A DNA stretch of 64,000 nucleotides, from positions 1 through 64,000 of the forward strand of contig NZ_JBANET010000022.1 in NCBI RefSeq assembly GCF_037026685.1, in the 5' to 3' direction. The notes beneath the pieces are model-generated. The model saw only the letters and a program-made list of their open reading frames with translations, had not been told where the DNA came from and made no database searches. Numbering within the stretch: the stretch's first letter is position 1; each line of letters opens with the position of its first letter. A program made the translations under genes and the position numbers. Shown here piece after piece: positions 8,534 through 16,872 of this stretch. The stretch is from Orrella sp037026685 (lineage in GTDB: Bacteria > Pseudomonadota > Gammaproteobacteria > Burkholderiales > Burkholderiaceae_B).

Positions 8534-9598
8534 TTACTGGACGACCTGGGCCAGCTTGCCCGAAGCGTACTGGCGGGCGATCTCGTCCAGCGGCACGGGC
8601 TTGATCCGGCTGGCGTGGCCAGCCGCGCCGAACTCGACGTAGCGCTGCGCACAGATCTTCTGCGCGGCGGCGCGGGCCGGCTTGAGATATTCGCGCGGAT
8701 CGAACTTGGAAGGGTTCTCGGCGAAGAAGCGGCGGATGGCGCCGGTCATGGCCAGGCGGATGTCGGTGTCGATGTTGATCTTGCGCACGCCGTACTTGAT
8801 GGCTTCCTGGATCTCTTCGACGGGCACGCCGTAGGTCTCCTTCATGTCGCCGCCGAACTGGCGGATCTCGGCCAGCAGCTCTTGCGGCACGCTGGAGCTG
8901 CCGTGCATCACCAGGTGGGTGTTGGGCAGGCGGGCGTGGATTTCCTTGATGCGCGAAATCGACAGGATGTCGCCGGTGGGCTTGCGGCTGAACTTGTAGG
9001 CGCCGTGGCTGGTGCCGATGGCGATGGCCAGCGCATCGAGCTGGGTGCGCCGCACGAAATCGGCGGCCTGCTCGGGGTCGGTCAGCAGCTGGTCCATGGT
9101 CAGCGTGCCTTCGGCGCCGTGGCCGTCTTCCTTGTCGCCCTTCATGGTCTCGAGCGAGCCCAGGCAGCCCAGCTCGCCCTCGACCGTCACGCCCAGCTTG
9201 TGGGCGGTGTCCACCACCGTCTTGGTGACCTGGACGTTGTATTCGTAGTCGGCGATGGTCTTGCCGTCTTCCATGAGCGAGCCGTCCATCATCACGCTGG
9301 AGAAACCCAGGTCGATGGCGCCCTGGCAGACCGCCGGCGACTGGCCGTGGTCCTGGTGCATCACCACCGGGATGTGCGGATAGCTTTCGACGGCGGCCTG
9401 GATCAGGTGCTTGAGGAAGGCTTCGCCGGCGTACTTGCGCGCGCCGGCCGAGGCTTGCATGATGACCGGGCTGTCGGTCTGGGCGGCGGCTTCCATGATG
9501 GCCTGGACCTGCTCGAGGTTGTTCACGTTGAAGGCCGGAATGCCGTAGCCGTGTTCGGCGGCATGGTCCAGCAGCTGGCGCATGGAAACGAGGGCCAT
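8534..9598 (-). CDS. fba: Class II fructose-1,6-bisphosphate aldolase
   Basis: Zinc-dependent aldolase of glycolysis and gluconeogenesis, 354 residues. It has the class IIB (CbbA/Fba) pattern: GYGIPAFNVNNLEQVQAIM, VVMHQDHGQSPAVCQGAI (zinc ligand His), GVTVEGELGCLGS, and HLVMHGSSSVPQEL. KINIDTDIRLAMTGAIRRFFAENP follows near the C-terminus. ATG at 9598 is preceded by CAGGAG. A TAAAAT at 9660-9665 may be the -10 element. In Burkholderia and Ralstonia this gene sits beside pyk and pgk; here pgk is 53 kb away. Confidence 0.96.
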   Translation of the reverse strand: MALVSMRQLLDHAAEHGYGIPAFNVNNLEQVQAIMEAAAQTDSPVIMQASAGARKYAGEAFLKHLIQAAVESYPHIPVVMHQDHGQSPAVCQGAIDLGFSSVMMDGSLMEDGKTIADYEYNVQVTKTVVDTAHKLGVTVEGELGCLGSLETMKGDKEDGHGAEGTLTMDQLLTDPEQAADFVRRTQLDALAIAIGTSHGAYKFSRKPTGDILSISRIKEIHARLPNTHLVMHGSSSVPQELLAEIRQFGGDMKETYGVPVEEIQEAIKYGVRKINIDTDIRLAMTGAIRRFFAENPSKFDPREYLKPARAAAQKICAQRYVEFGAAGHASRIKPVPLDEIARQYASGKLAQVVQ

Positions 9599-9704
9599 GA
9601 AATGGTGCTCCTGAAATTATGATGTGAAAATAAGCGGATACGAGCCGTCTGAGCGCGGGATTTTACCGGTTCGCCCAGGCGGCGTTTTGCAGGAGCCCGA
9701 GCCC

Positions 9705-10271
9705 ATGCCTTCTTCCCCTGTCCCCGGCCCGGTCCCGCCCGAAGCGGCCGACGTGGTGGCCTTCTGGCACCAGGCCGGCCCGCAGCGCTGGTTCGCCAAG
9801 GATGCGGATTTCGATGCGGCCTTCTCGGCCCGCTACATGAACCTGCACATGGCCGCCGCACGCCGCGAGCGCGAAGACTGGCTGTCCTGGCCCGAAGGCT
9901 CGCTGGCGCTGCTCGTCCTGCTCGACCAGTTCCCGCGCAATGCCTTTCGCGGCACCGGCCACATGTTCGCCACCGACGGGCTGGCCCTGGCCTACGCCCA
10001 TCGCGCCATCGAAGCCGGGCACGACCGGCAGGTGCAGCCCGCGCTGCAGCCTTTTTTCTACCTGCCGCTGCAGCATGCCGAGGACCGGCGCGAGCAGGCG
10101 CGCTCGGTGGCGCTGTCGCGCCGCCTGGACGAGGACTTCCTGAAGTGGGCGGTGCTGCACCAGGAAATCATCGAGCGCTTCGGCCGCTTTCCGCACCGCA
10201 ACCCGCTGCTGGGCCGCGTCACCACGCCGCAGGAGCAGGCCTTCCTGGACGAGGGCGGCTTTGCCGGCTGA
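9705..10271 (+). CDS. DUF924 family protein
   Basis: A 188-residue DUF924 (YkgJ/TPR-like alpha-helical) protein, divergent from fba. Family signatures are VVAFWHQAGPQRWFAKDADFDAAF near the start, LALLVLLDQFPRNAFRGTGHMFATD in the middle, FFYLPLQHAEDRREQ, and RFPHRNPLLGRVTTPQEQAFL at the end. ATG 9705 with AGGAG 9 bases upstream is preferred over earlier in-frame starts that lie inside the fba promoter region. The function of the family is not established. The gene ends 2 bp before the convergent M23 peptidase stop. Confidence 0.85.
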   Translation: MPSSPVPGPVPPEAADVVAFWHQAGPQRWFAKDADFDAAFSARYMNLHMAAARREREDWLSWPEGSLALLVLLDQFPRNAFRGTGHMFATDGLALAYAHRAIEAGHDRQVQPALQPFFYLPLQHAEDRREQARSVALSRRLDEDFLKWAVLHQEIIERFGRFPHRNPLLGRVTTPQEQAFLDEGGFAG

Positions 10272-10273
10272 AC

Positions 10274-11182
10274 TCAGGGCTTGAAAGCGCCGATAAAAAT
10301 GGCCGGGTCGACCCGCGCGTCGTTCAGGCTGACGTTCCAGTGCAGGTGCGGGCCGGTCGCGCGCCCGGTCGCGCCCACGCGCCCGAGCTGCTGGCCGCGG
10401 GCCAGCACCTGCCCGGGCTGGACCTGCACCGCGGACAAATGGCAGAACATGCTGATGAAGCCCTGGCCGTGGTCCACGAACACGGTCTTGCCGTTGAAGA
10501 AATAATCGCCGACCAGCGTGACCACGCCGGCGGCCGGCGCCCTGACCGGCGTGCCGGCGGGCACGGCGAAATCCAGGCCCGAATGCGGGTTGCGCGGCTC
10601 GCCGTTGAAGTAGCGGCGCAGGCCGAAGGGGCTGGACAGCCGGCCGCCTTCGACCGGGCGGTCCAGCACGACGTTGCTGGGCGTGCCGGCCCGGAAATTG
10701 CGGTAGGCGCGGTTCTGCTCGTCCAGCTCGCGCTCGATGCGCTTGAGGTCTTCGGGTTCGGGGCTGACCTGGCGGCGGTTCTTCAAGGTGATGTGCTGGG
10801 CCTCGTACTGCTTGCTGCCCACGGTGAAAGACACGCTGCGGCGCGCCCCGCCTTGCTCGACCTGCAGCGCGTGCGCGCCCGGCTCGGCCGACAAGGGGAT
10901 GCCGACCACCGCGATCCAGCGGCGCCCTTCCTCGCGCAGCACCATCACCGGCTTGCCCTGGTAGCTGGCCTGCGGGGCCTGCGGCCCGTCGCCCAGGCCG
11001 AGCACGGCCACCCCGCCCGGCACGGGCCGGTTCAGCGTCCGGCTGATGAAGCCCTCCGCCCGGGCCAGCCCGGGCGGCAGCAGCAGCGAGCAGGCCAATG
11101 CGGCCGCCAGGCGGCGCCGGCAAGGGTCGGGCGGGGCCGCGGCGCGGCCGCGGGAAACGGAACGGATGGGCTTGGCTGTCAT
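10274..11182 (-). CDS. Periplasmic M23 (LytM) peptidase
   Basis: A 302-residue exported protein. After a basic N-terminus, a hydrophobic signal (AAALACSLLLPPGLARA, cleavage near 42) leads to a beta-rich N-terminal domain (about 50-130). A short helical linker (EPEDLKRIERELDEQNRAYR) joins it to a C-terminal LytM domain (about 175-300). Zinc and catalytic motifs are intact: HSGLDF and HLHWN. It is expected to cut peptidoglycan peptide cross-links in the periplasm. Gene neighbours give no further clue. Confidence 0.88.
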   Translation of the reverse strand: MTAKPIRSVSRGRAAAPPDPCRRRLAAALACSLLLPPGLARAEGFISRTLNRPVPGGVAVLGLGDGPQAPQASYQGKPVMVLREEGRRWIAVVGIPLSAEPGAHALQVEQGGARRSVSFTVGSKQYEAQHITLKNRRQVSPEPEDLKRIERELDEQNRAYRNFRAGTPSNVVLDRPVEGGRLSSPFGLRRYFNGEPRNPHSGLDFAVPAGTPVRAPAAGVVTLVGDYFFNGKTVFVDHGQGFISMFCHLSAVQVQPGQVLARGQQLGRVGATGRATGPHLHWNVSLNDARVDPAIFIGAFKP

Positions 11183-11191
11183 GCGCCCATT

Positions 11192-12271
11192 CTAATGGCG
11201 GCGCACCGCCAGATAGGCGCGGTGGTCCTCGTATTCGACGCGCACGTCCTCGCGCCGCAGGCCCGGCGGCAGCCGGCCGATCGCCAGGTCGCGCCGCTCC
11301 AGGCTGGCATAGCCCAGCAGCAGCGTGCGGCCCGCGCGCACCGGGCCGCTCAGATCGAGCACGGCGCCATCGAGCGCGAGCGCGCCGGCATCGAGCCGGT
11401 CGCCGCCGCCGTCCGGCCCCAGCGCAAAGGCCAGCGTCGAGCCTGGCGCCGCGTGCAGCCGGCCCAGCTGCAGCGCGCGGCCGCCGTTGCCCGGCGCCAG
11501 CGTGGCGCCGGCTTCGAGCGTGCAAGGCATGGAGATGCAGCCCGAGCCCGCCAGCCGGGCGCCCGCGCCCACGAACACACGGCTGCCCTGCAAGGAGCCG
11601 TCCACGCGCAGGCAGCCGCCGTCCACCCAGGTATCGCCGCGATACAGGCAGGTGCCCGAGAGCGTCAGCGTGCCGGGACCGACCTTCTGCAAGCGGCCGC
11701 CCCGGGCGCCGTCGGACAGGGTGCCGCCGAACACGTCATGCTCGCCCAGCGCGCCCAGCCGCAACATCGCCGGCCCCAGGTGCACGGCGCCGGTGCCGCA
11801 CAGCGAACCCACCGTCAATGCCTCGCCCTCGATGTGCCCGAGCATCAGGATGCCGTCGTGCCGGATCCGGGCCCCGGACGCGTCGGCCAGGTGCTCGAAG
11901 CTCAGGCCCGCCTCGGGCCCGACGTAAATACAGGAAGCCCCGGCGACGGCCTCGTGCATGAAAAGCGCACGGCCCGAAAGAATGTCGATCGCGCTGGCGC
12001 CCGCGTCGGCCGACCCGGCCAGCAGCAGCGTCCCGCCATGCACCAGCACGCGGGGCGGACAGGTCTGGCCCGTGCCAAAAACGGCGATCTCGCCAGGCGC
12101 GACGGCTTGCACGGGACAACCGGCCGGCATGGCCGCCGGCCCGTCCAGCGGCCGCCCCGGCGCGCGGCCGGTCTTTCGGCCAGGCAAGATGGGGGCCGGC
12201 GCGCCGGGCTGCGCATCGATGGGCACCGCGGAATCGAGCTCTTGCATGGGCGTCCAGGCTTGCCGCAGCAA
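11192..12271 (-). CDS. Orphan beta-helix (autotransporter-passenger-like) protein
   Basis: A 359-residue protein resembling autotransporter passenger repeats: glycine-rich beta strands and one clear autotransporter-associated strand (LQKVGPGTLTLSGTCLYRGDTWVDGGCLRVDG, about 190-221). Another stretch reads VGAGARLAGSGC...LEAGATLAPGN. No signal peptide and no C-terminal beta-barrel are visible. The C-terminus resembles the pre-barrel junction (AGRTLLLGYASLE). TTG at 12271 is preferred as start because AGGAGG lies just upstream; ATG at 12247 lacks a good site. It carries several Cys residues. It is divergent from an AraC regulator that may control it. Alternatives are a decayed autotransporter or a substrate of another secretion route. 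Confidence 0.6.
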   Translation of the reverse strand: MLRQAWTPMQELDSAVPIDAQPGAPAPILPGRKTGRAPGRPLDGPAAMPAGCPVQAVAPGEIAVFGTGQTCPPRVLVHGGTLLLAGSADAGASAIDILSGRALFMHEAVAGASCIYVGPEAGLSFEHLADASGARIRHDGILMLGHIEGEALTVGSLCGTGAVHLGPAMLRLGALGEHDVFGGTLSDGARGGRLQKVGPGTLTLSGTCLYRGDTWVDGGCLRVDGSLQGSRVFVGAGARLAGSGCISMPCTLEAGATLAPGNGGRALQLGRLHAAPGSTLAFALGPDGGGDRLDAGALALDGAVLDLSGPVRAGRTLLLGYASLERRDLAIGRLPPGLRREDVRVEYEDHRAYLAVRRH

Positions 12272-12412
12272 GCCCCCTCCTGGAAGGAAAGCTTGAGACC
12301 CGTTGATTGTTGCAATTTCTGGTCACAATCGTGGCAGACGATTTGAACCGGAATCCACTTATTGAGCGCAAGACTTGTATATTCGTCCCAATGCGAACTT
12401 CCGGTATTTGCC

Positions 12413-13429
12413 ATGGCCTGCCAGCCGCTGCTGTCGGTCGCTTTCGACACCGACTACTTTCCCGCTCACGAACGACTGGATGTCTGGCGCGCCTGCATCG
12501 CCGACGTGTTCGACATCCAGCCGCACCCCGGCACGCCGGCCTCGGCCTTCCATGCCTGCATGCACGGCTATAACCTGGGCGGCATGCTGGTGGGCAGGGT
12601 GCGCGACAACGGCATCCACTACGGCACCTCGGTCTCGTCCGAGCGCACCGACCACATCCTGGTGCAGACCTTCGTGCACGGCGGCCACCACAGCGAAGCG
12701 GACGGCCGTCCCGTGACGGTCCTGCCGGGGCAGACCTGCGTGCTGGATGTCGGGCGCAGCCTGCGCAGCCGCCGCCATGGCGCGGCCGACATCATCAACC
12801 TGATGCTGCCGCGCGAGGCGCTGGCCGGGCTGCCCGACCTGCACGGCCTGATCCTGGACCCGGAACGCGGCCGCCTGCTGGCCGACTACCTGCAGTCGCT
12901 GCTGCAAGCCCTGCCCAGCCTCGGGCAGGAGGATGCGCGCGCCGTCGAGCGCATCACCCGCGACATGGTGGTCATGTGCCTGCGCCCCAGCGCCGAGAAC
13001 CGCGAGCGGGTCCTGCCGCAGATCGAGGCCGGCACCTTGCGCCGGGCCAAGCGGCTGATCGAGTCGCGCCTGACCTGTCCGCAGCTGTCGGCCCGCCTGC
13101 TCTGCCAGCAGCTGGGCATTTCGCGCTCTTCGCTGTACCGGCTGTTCGAGCCCGAGGGCGGCGTGGCCCACTACGTGCAAGGCCGGCGCCTGCACGCCGT
13201 GCGCCAGCTGCTGGCTCGGCCCGGACCCCGGCATCGGCTGGCCGAGCTGGCGGCCCGGTTCGGCTTTAGCGACGGCGCGCACCTGAGCCGGGCCTTTCGC
13301 GCCCGCTACGGCCATACGCCCAGCGAATGGCGCGAGCACGCGTGCCAGGCCGCCGCCGGGGCCGCGGCCGACAGTGCGCCCCAGGACCATCTGGTGTTCC
13401 GGCGCTGGCTGCGGGAAATCCGCGCCTGA
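12413..13429 (+). CDS. AraC-family transcriptional regulator
   Basis: The 338-residue protein has an N-terminal ligand-type domain of the AraC-binding-like (FeaR/NahR-like) class: DYFPAHERLDVWRACIADVFDI about 14-35, DHILVQTFVHGGH and LPGQTCVLD. A C-terminal double helix-turn-helix (about 230-325) shows SARLLCQQLGISRSSLYRLFE and RLAELAARFGFSDGAHLSRAFRARYGHTPSEWR. ATG 12413 matches the family N-terminus; a TTG at 12362 would add 17 residues of unclear value. It is divergent from the beta-helix gene with a 141-bp gap and convergent with livF. It is likely a regulator of the beta-helix gene or of the Liv operon. Confidence 0.85.
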   Translation: MACQPLLSVAFDTDYFPAHERLDVWRACIADVFDIQPHPGTPASAFHACMHGYNLGGMLVGRVRDNGIHYGTSVSSERTDHILVQTFVHGGHHSEADGRPVTVLPGQTCVLDVGRSLRSRRHGAADIINLMLPREALAGLPDLHGLILDPERGRLLADYLQSLLQALPSLGQEDARAVERITRDMVVMCLRPSAENRERVLPQIEAGTLRRAKRLIESRLTCPQLSARLLCQQLGISRSSLYRLFEPEGGVAHYVQGRRLHAVRQLLARPGPRHRLAELAARFGFSDGAHLSRAFRARYGHTPSEWREHACQAAAGAAADSAPQDHLVFRRWLREIRA

Positions 13430-13436
13430 ATCCGCC

Positions 13437-14198
13437 TCATACTCCCAGGTATTGCCGCCGCAGCGCCTGGTCCGCCGCCAGCCGCTGCAAGGATCCCTCG
13501 TAGGCCAGCTGCCCTTTCTCCAGCACATAGGCGCGGTCGGCCACCAGTTGCGCGAAATGCAGGTTCTGCTCGGACAGCAGCACGCTGGTGCCGGCGGCCT
13601 TCAGGGCCAGGATCATCCCTGCCATCTGCTCGACGATCAGCGGGGCGATGCCCTCCGAAGGCTCGTCCAGCAGCACCACGTAGGGATTGCCCATCAGCGT
13701 GCGCGCGACCGTCAGCATCTGCTGCTCGCCGCCGCTCATCTGCGCGGCCGGACGGGCGCGCAGCTCGGCCAGGTTGGGAAACAGCCGGTACAGCGCCTCG
13801 GGGGTCCAGGCGTGGACCGGCGTGCCGTCGGGCCAGCGGCGCGGCCGCTGGCGGCCGACCTCCAGGTTCTCGGCCACGCTCAGCTCGGTGAAGATGCGGC
13901 GGTCCTCGGGCACGAAGCCCAGGCCGGCGCGGGCGATGCGATGGGTAGGCCAGCCGCCGATATCCTGGCCCATGAAGCGCACGGTGCCGCCGCGCCGGGC
14001 CAGCATGCCCATCAAGGCCTTGATGGTGGTGGACTTGCCCGCGCCATTGCGGCCCAGCAGGGCCACCACCTCGCCGCGGCCCACCGCCAGGTCCAGGCCG
14101 TGCAGGATGTGCGCCTGGCCGTACCAGGCGTGGAGCCCCGCCACCTGCAGCAGCGGCTCGCGCGGCGGCGCTTTCGGGCCGGCATCCTCGTGTTTCAT
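13437..14198 (-). CDS. livF: Branched-chain amino-acid-type ABC transporter ATPase LivF
   Basis: A 253-residue ATP-binding subunit. Walker A is GRNGAGKSTT, the signature is MSGGEQQM and Walker B is VVLLDEPSEG. LivF-specific features are GLGFVPEDRRIFTELSVAENLEVG and GIAPLIVEQM. Its start ATG overlaps the livG stop by 4 bases (ATGA), showing translational coupling. Last gene of the livJ-livHM-livG-livF operon, which imports an amino acid or other carboxylate from the periplasm. The substrate is not clear from sequence; LivFGHMJ-type systems also take aromatic acids, urea and amides. Confidence 0.92.
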   Translation of the reverse strand: MKHEDAGPKAPPREPLLQVAGLHAWYGQAHILHGLDLAVGRGEVVALLGRNGAGKSTTIKALMGMLARRGGTVRFMGQDIGGWPTHRIARAGLGFVPEDRRIFTELSVAENLEVGRQRPRRWPDGTPVHAWTPEALYRLFPNLAELRARPAAQMSGGEQQMLTVARTLMGNPYVVLLDEPSEGIAPLIVEQMAGMILALKAAGTSVLLSEQNLHFAQLVADRAYVLEKGQLAYEGSLQRLAADQALRRQYLGV

Positions 14199-14968
14199 GC
14201 GCCTTCTCCAGGGCCCGCCGCAAACGTGCTGCCGCGCCCGAAATAAACCTCCTGCACGCGCGCGTCCTCGCGCACCTGCGCGGGCGGACCTTGGGCGATC
14301 AGCCGCCCGCGCGCCAGCACGACGATGCGGTCGGCATGGGCGAAGACCACGTCCATGCTGTGCTCGGTGAACAGCACGGCCATGCCGCGCTCGTCCACCA
14401 GCCGCCGCGTCAGGCCCATCAATGCGTGGCGCTCGGCCGGGGCCATGCCGGCGGTGGGCTCGTCCATCAGCAGCAGGCGCGGCGCATTGGACAAGGCCAT
14501 GGCCAGCTCGACGCGCTTGACGTCGCCATAGGCCAGCTCGCTGCAAGGCCGGTCGGCCTGCTCGCGCATGTCCACCTGCTCGAGCAGCGCCAGCGCCTGG
14601 CCGCGGTGCTGCGCCGCTGCGCCGCGCCAGAACGAGAACACCCGGCGCTGGTGCGAAAGCAGCGCCATCTGCACATTCTCGGCCACGGTCAGCGTGCCGA
14701 AGGTGGCGGCCACCTGGAAGGTCCGTCCCACGCCCCGCGCCCAGATCCGGCGCGGCGACAGGCCCGCGATTTCGCGCCCGTCCAGCCGGATGGAGCCGGC
14801 ACTGGGGGCAAGCTGGCCGCCGATCATATTGAACAGCGTGGACTTGCCCGCGCCGTTGGGCCCGATCAAGGCCAGCAGCTCGCCGGGCGCCAGCGCAAAA
14901 TCGACCTGGTCGACCGCGCGCACGCCGCCGAAGGCCTTGCACAGCCCTTGCACTTGCAGCAGGCTCAT
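14195..14968 (-). CDS. livG: Branched-chain amino-acid-type ABC transporter ATPase LivG
   Basis: A 257-residue ATPase partner of LivF. Walker A is GPNGAGKSTLFNMI. The Q-loop region GVGRTFQVAATFGTLTVAENV is followed by a degenerate signature ELAYGDVKRVELAMAL and Walker B LLLMDEPTAGM with the typical Met after AG. The usual LSxGQ-type signature is here AYGDV, as is common in LivG. The start overlaps the permease stop by 4 bases (ATGA) and the stop overlaps livF the same way. Confidence 0.92.
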   Translation of the reverse strand: MSLLQVQGLCKAFGGVRAVDQVDFALAPGELLALIGPNGAGKSTLFNMIGGQLAPSAGSIRLDGREIAGLSPRRIWARGVGRTFQVAATFGTLTVAENVQMALLSHQRRVFSFWRGAAAQHRGQALALLEQVDMREQADRPCSELAYGDVKRVELAMALSNAPRLLLMDEPTAGMAPAERHALMGLTRRLVDERGMAVLFTEHSMDVVFAHADRIVVLARGRLIAQGPPAQVREDARVQEVYFGRGSTFAAGPGEGA

Positions 14969-16872
14969 CGCGGACCTCCCGCGGCCGCCAGGCCGCGCCA
15001 GAGCCGGCCGAGCTGCCCGGCCGCGCCGGCCAGCCCCTGCGGGAACAGCAGCACCAGCAGCAGGATCACCGCGCCGAACAGGGCACGCCAATAGTCGGTG
15101 GCCCGCATGATCTCGTCCTGCAAGGTGGTGAAGGCGGCGGCGCCCGCCAGCGGGCCCGCCAGCGACTGGATGCCGCCCAGCAACACCATCACCAGCGCGT
15201 CCACCGACTTGCCGATGCCCAGGGCATCGGGCGAGATGCTGCCCTTGGAAAAGGCGAACAGCGAGCCCGCCAGGCCGGCGAACAGCCCCGCGATCACGAA
15301 GCCGGCCCATTGCACCCCCTGCACCGGCACGCCGATGGCCAGCGCGCGCAGCGGCGCGTCGCGGCTGGCCCGCAAGGCCAGCCCGAAGGGCGAGAACACC
15401 GCCCGGCGCAGCAGCAGCACCGACCCGGCCACCAGCGCCAGCGTCAGGTAGTAGTAGGCCGGCCCGGCCGAAAGCCAGGCGCTGGGCCACAGGCCGATCA
15501 AGCCGTTGGAGCCGCCGGTCACCGCATCCCATTGGAAGACGACGGACCAGACGATCTGCGCGAAGGCCAGCGTCAGCATGGCCAGGTAGACCCCCGACAG
15601 GCGCACGCAGAACCAGCCGAACACCAGCGCGCCCAAGGCCGCGGCCAGCGGCCCGAACAGCAATGCTGCCTCCATGGGCAGGGACAGGCCGCGCAGCAGC
15701 AGCGCCGCGCCATAGGCGCCCAGGCCGAAATAGGCCGCATGGCCGAAGGAATGCATGCCGCCCGGCCCCATCATGAAATGCAGGCTGGCGGCGAACAGCG
15801 CGGCCACCAGCACGTCCTGCATCAGGATCACGGCATAAGGATGGCTGTGCGCCAGCAGCGGCAGCGCGGCCAGGACGGCGAACAGCGCCAGCGCCGCCAG
15901 GCGCAGGCGGCGCGAGGCCGGGCGCAGCGGCGCCTCGATAGGCGCGGTGCCGCGGCTGGCGCCCTGCGGCTTGCCGAACAGGCCCCAGGGCCGGAACACC
16001 AGCACCAGCGCCATGAACAGGAACTCGACCACCAGCGTCAGCCGCGGGAACTCCACCGCCACGCCCAGGATGCTGACGGTGCCCAGCGCCACGCACAAGG
16101 CCTTGATTTCGGCGATCAGCAGCGCGGCCACGAAGGCGCCCGGTATCGAACCCATGCCGCCGACCACCACCACCACGAAGGCCTCGCCGATCACGCGCAG
16201 GTCCAGGCTCAGGCTGGCCGGCTCGCGCGGCAGCTGCAAGGCGCCGCCCAGCCCGGCCAGCATCGCGCCCAGGGCGAACACGCTGGTAAAGAGCCAGGCC
16301 TGGTTCACGCCCAGCGCCGACAGCATGGCCCGGTCCTGCGTGGCGGCGCGCACCAGCATGCCCCAGCGCGTGCGCGCCAGCAGCAGCCACAGCAGGCCCA
16401 GCACCAGCGGGCCCAGCGCGATCAGCACCAGGTTGTAGACCGGATAGGCGCGGCCCAGGATCTCGACCGCCCCGCCCAGGCCGGGCGCGCGCCGGCCCAG
16501 CAGGTCCTCGGCGCCCCACAGCCAGAGGGCCGCGTCGTTGATCACCAGCACCAGCGCGAACGTGGCCAGCAGCTGGAACAGCTCGGGGGCGCGGTAGATG
16601 CGCCGCAGCAGCAGCATCTCGACCAGCGCGCCCAGCACGCCCACCGCCAGCGCGGCCAGCAGCACGCTGCCCCAGAAACCCAGGGCGGTGGCGCCATAGC
16701 GCTCGGCCAGGCTATAGGCCACGTACAGGCCCAGCATATACAGCGAGCCGTGCGCGAAGTTGACGATGCGGCTGACGCCGAAGATCAGCGACAGCCCCGC
16801 AGCCACCAGGAACAGCGTGGCCGCCTCGGCCAGGCCGTTGAGCAGCTGGACCAGCAGGCCGGCCAGCGTCAT
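14965..16872 (-). CDS. Fused LivH-LivM ABC permease
   Basis: A single 635-residue membrane protein that joins two normally separate permeases. Residues 1 to about 300 are LivH-like (LIFGVSRIVNFAHGSLYMLG, then GMGSIPGAFVAALLI). A short hydrophilic linker (about 303-322) follows. The rest is LivM-like (GPGGMHSFGHAAYFGLGAYGAALL, ALRASRDAPLRALAIGV, LLGGIQSLAGPLAGA). I estimate about 18 membrane segments. There is no stop or frameshift at the join, so the fusion is real. The start overlaps livJ by 4 bases. It forms the channel for the LivFG ATPases. Confidence 0.9.
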   Translation of the reverse strand: MTLAGLLVQLLNGLAEAATLFLVAAGLSLIFGVSRIVNFAHGSLYMLGLYVAYSLAERYGATALGFWGSVLLAALAVGVLGALVEMLLLRRIYRAPELFQLLATFALVLVINDAALWLWGAEDLLGRRAPGLGGAVEILGRAYPVYNLVLIALGPLVLGLLWLLLARTRWGMLVRAATQDRAMLSALGVNQAWLFTSVFALGAMLAGLGGALQLPREPASLSLDLRVIGEAFVVVVVGGMGSIPGAFVAALLIAEIKALCVALGTVSILGVAVEFPRLTLVVEFLFMALVLVFRPWGLFGKPQGASRGTAPIEAPLRPASRRLRLAALALFAVLAALPLLAHSHPYAVILMQDVLVAALFAASLHFMMGPGGMHSFGHAAYFGLGAYGAALLLRGLSLPMEAALLFGPLAAALGALVFGWFCVRLSGVYLAMLTLAFAQIVWSVVFQWDAVTGGSNGLIGLWPSAWLSAGPAYYYLTLALVAGSVLLLRRAVFSPFGLALRASRDAPLRALAIGVPVQGVQWAGFVIAGLFAGLAGSLFAFSKGSISPDALGIGKSVDALVMVLLGGIQSLAGPLAGAAAFTTLQDEIMRATDYWRALFGAVILLLVLLFPQGLAGAAGQLGRLWRGLAAAGGPR

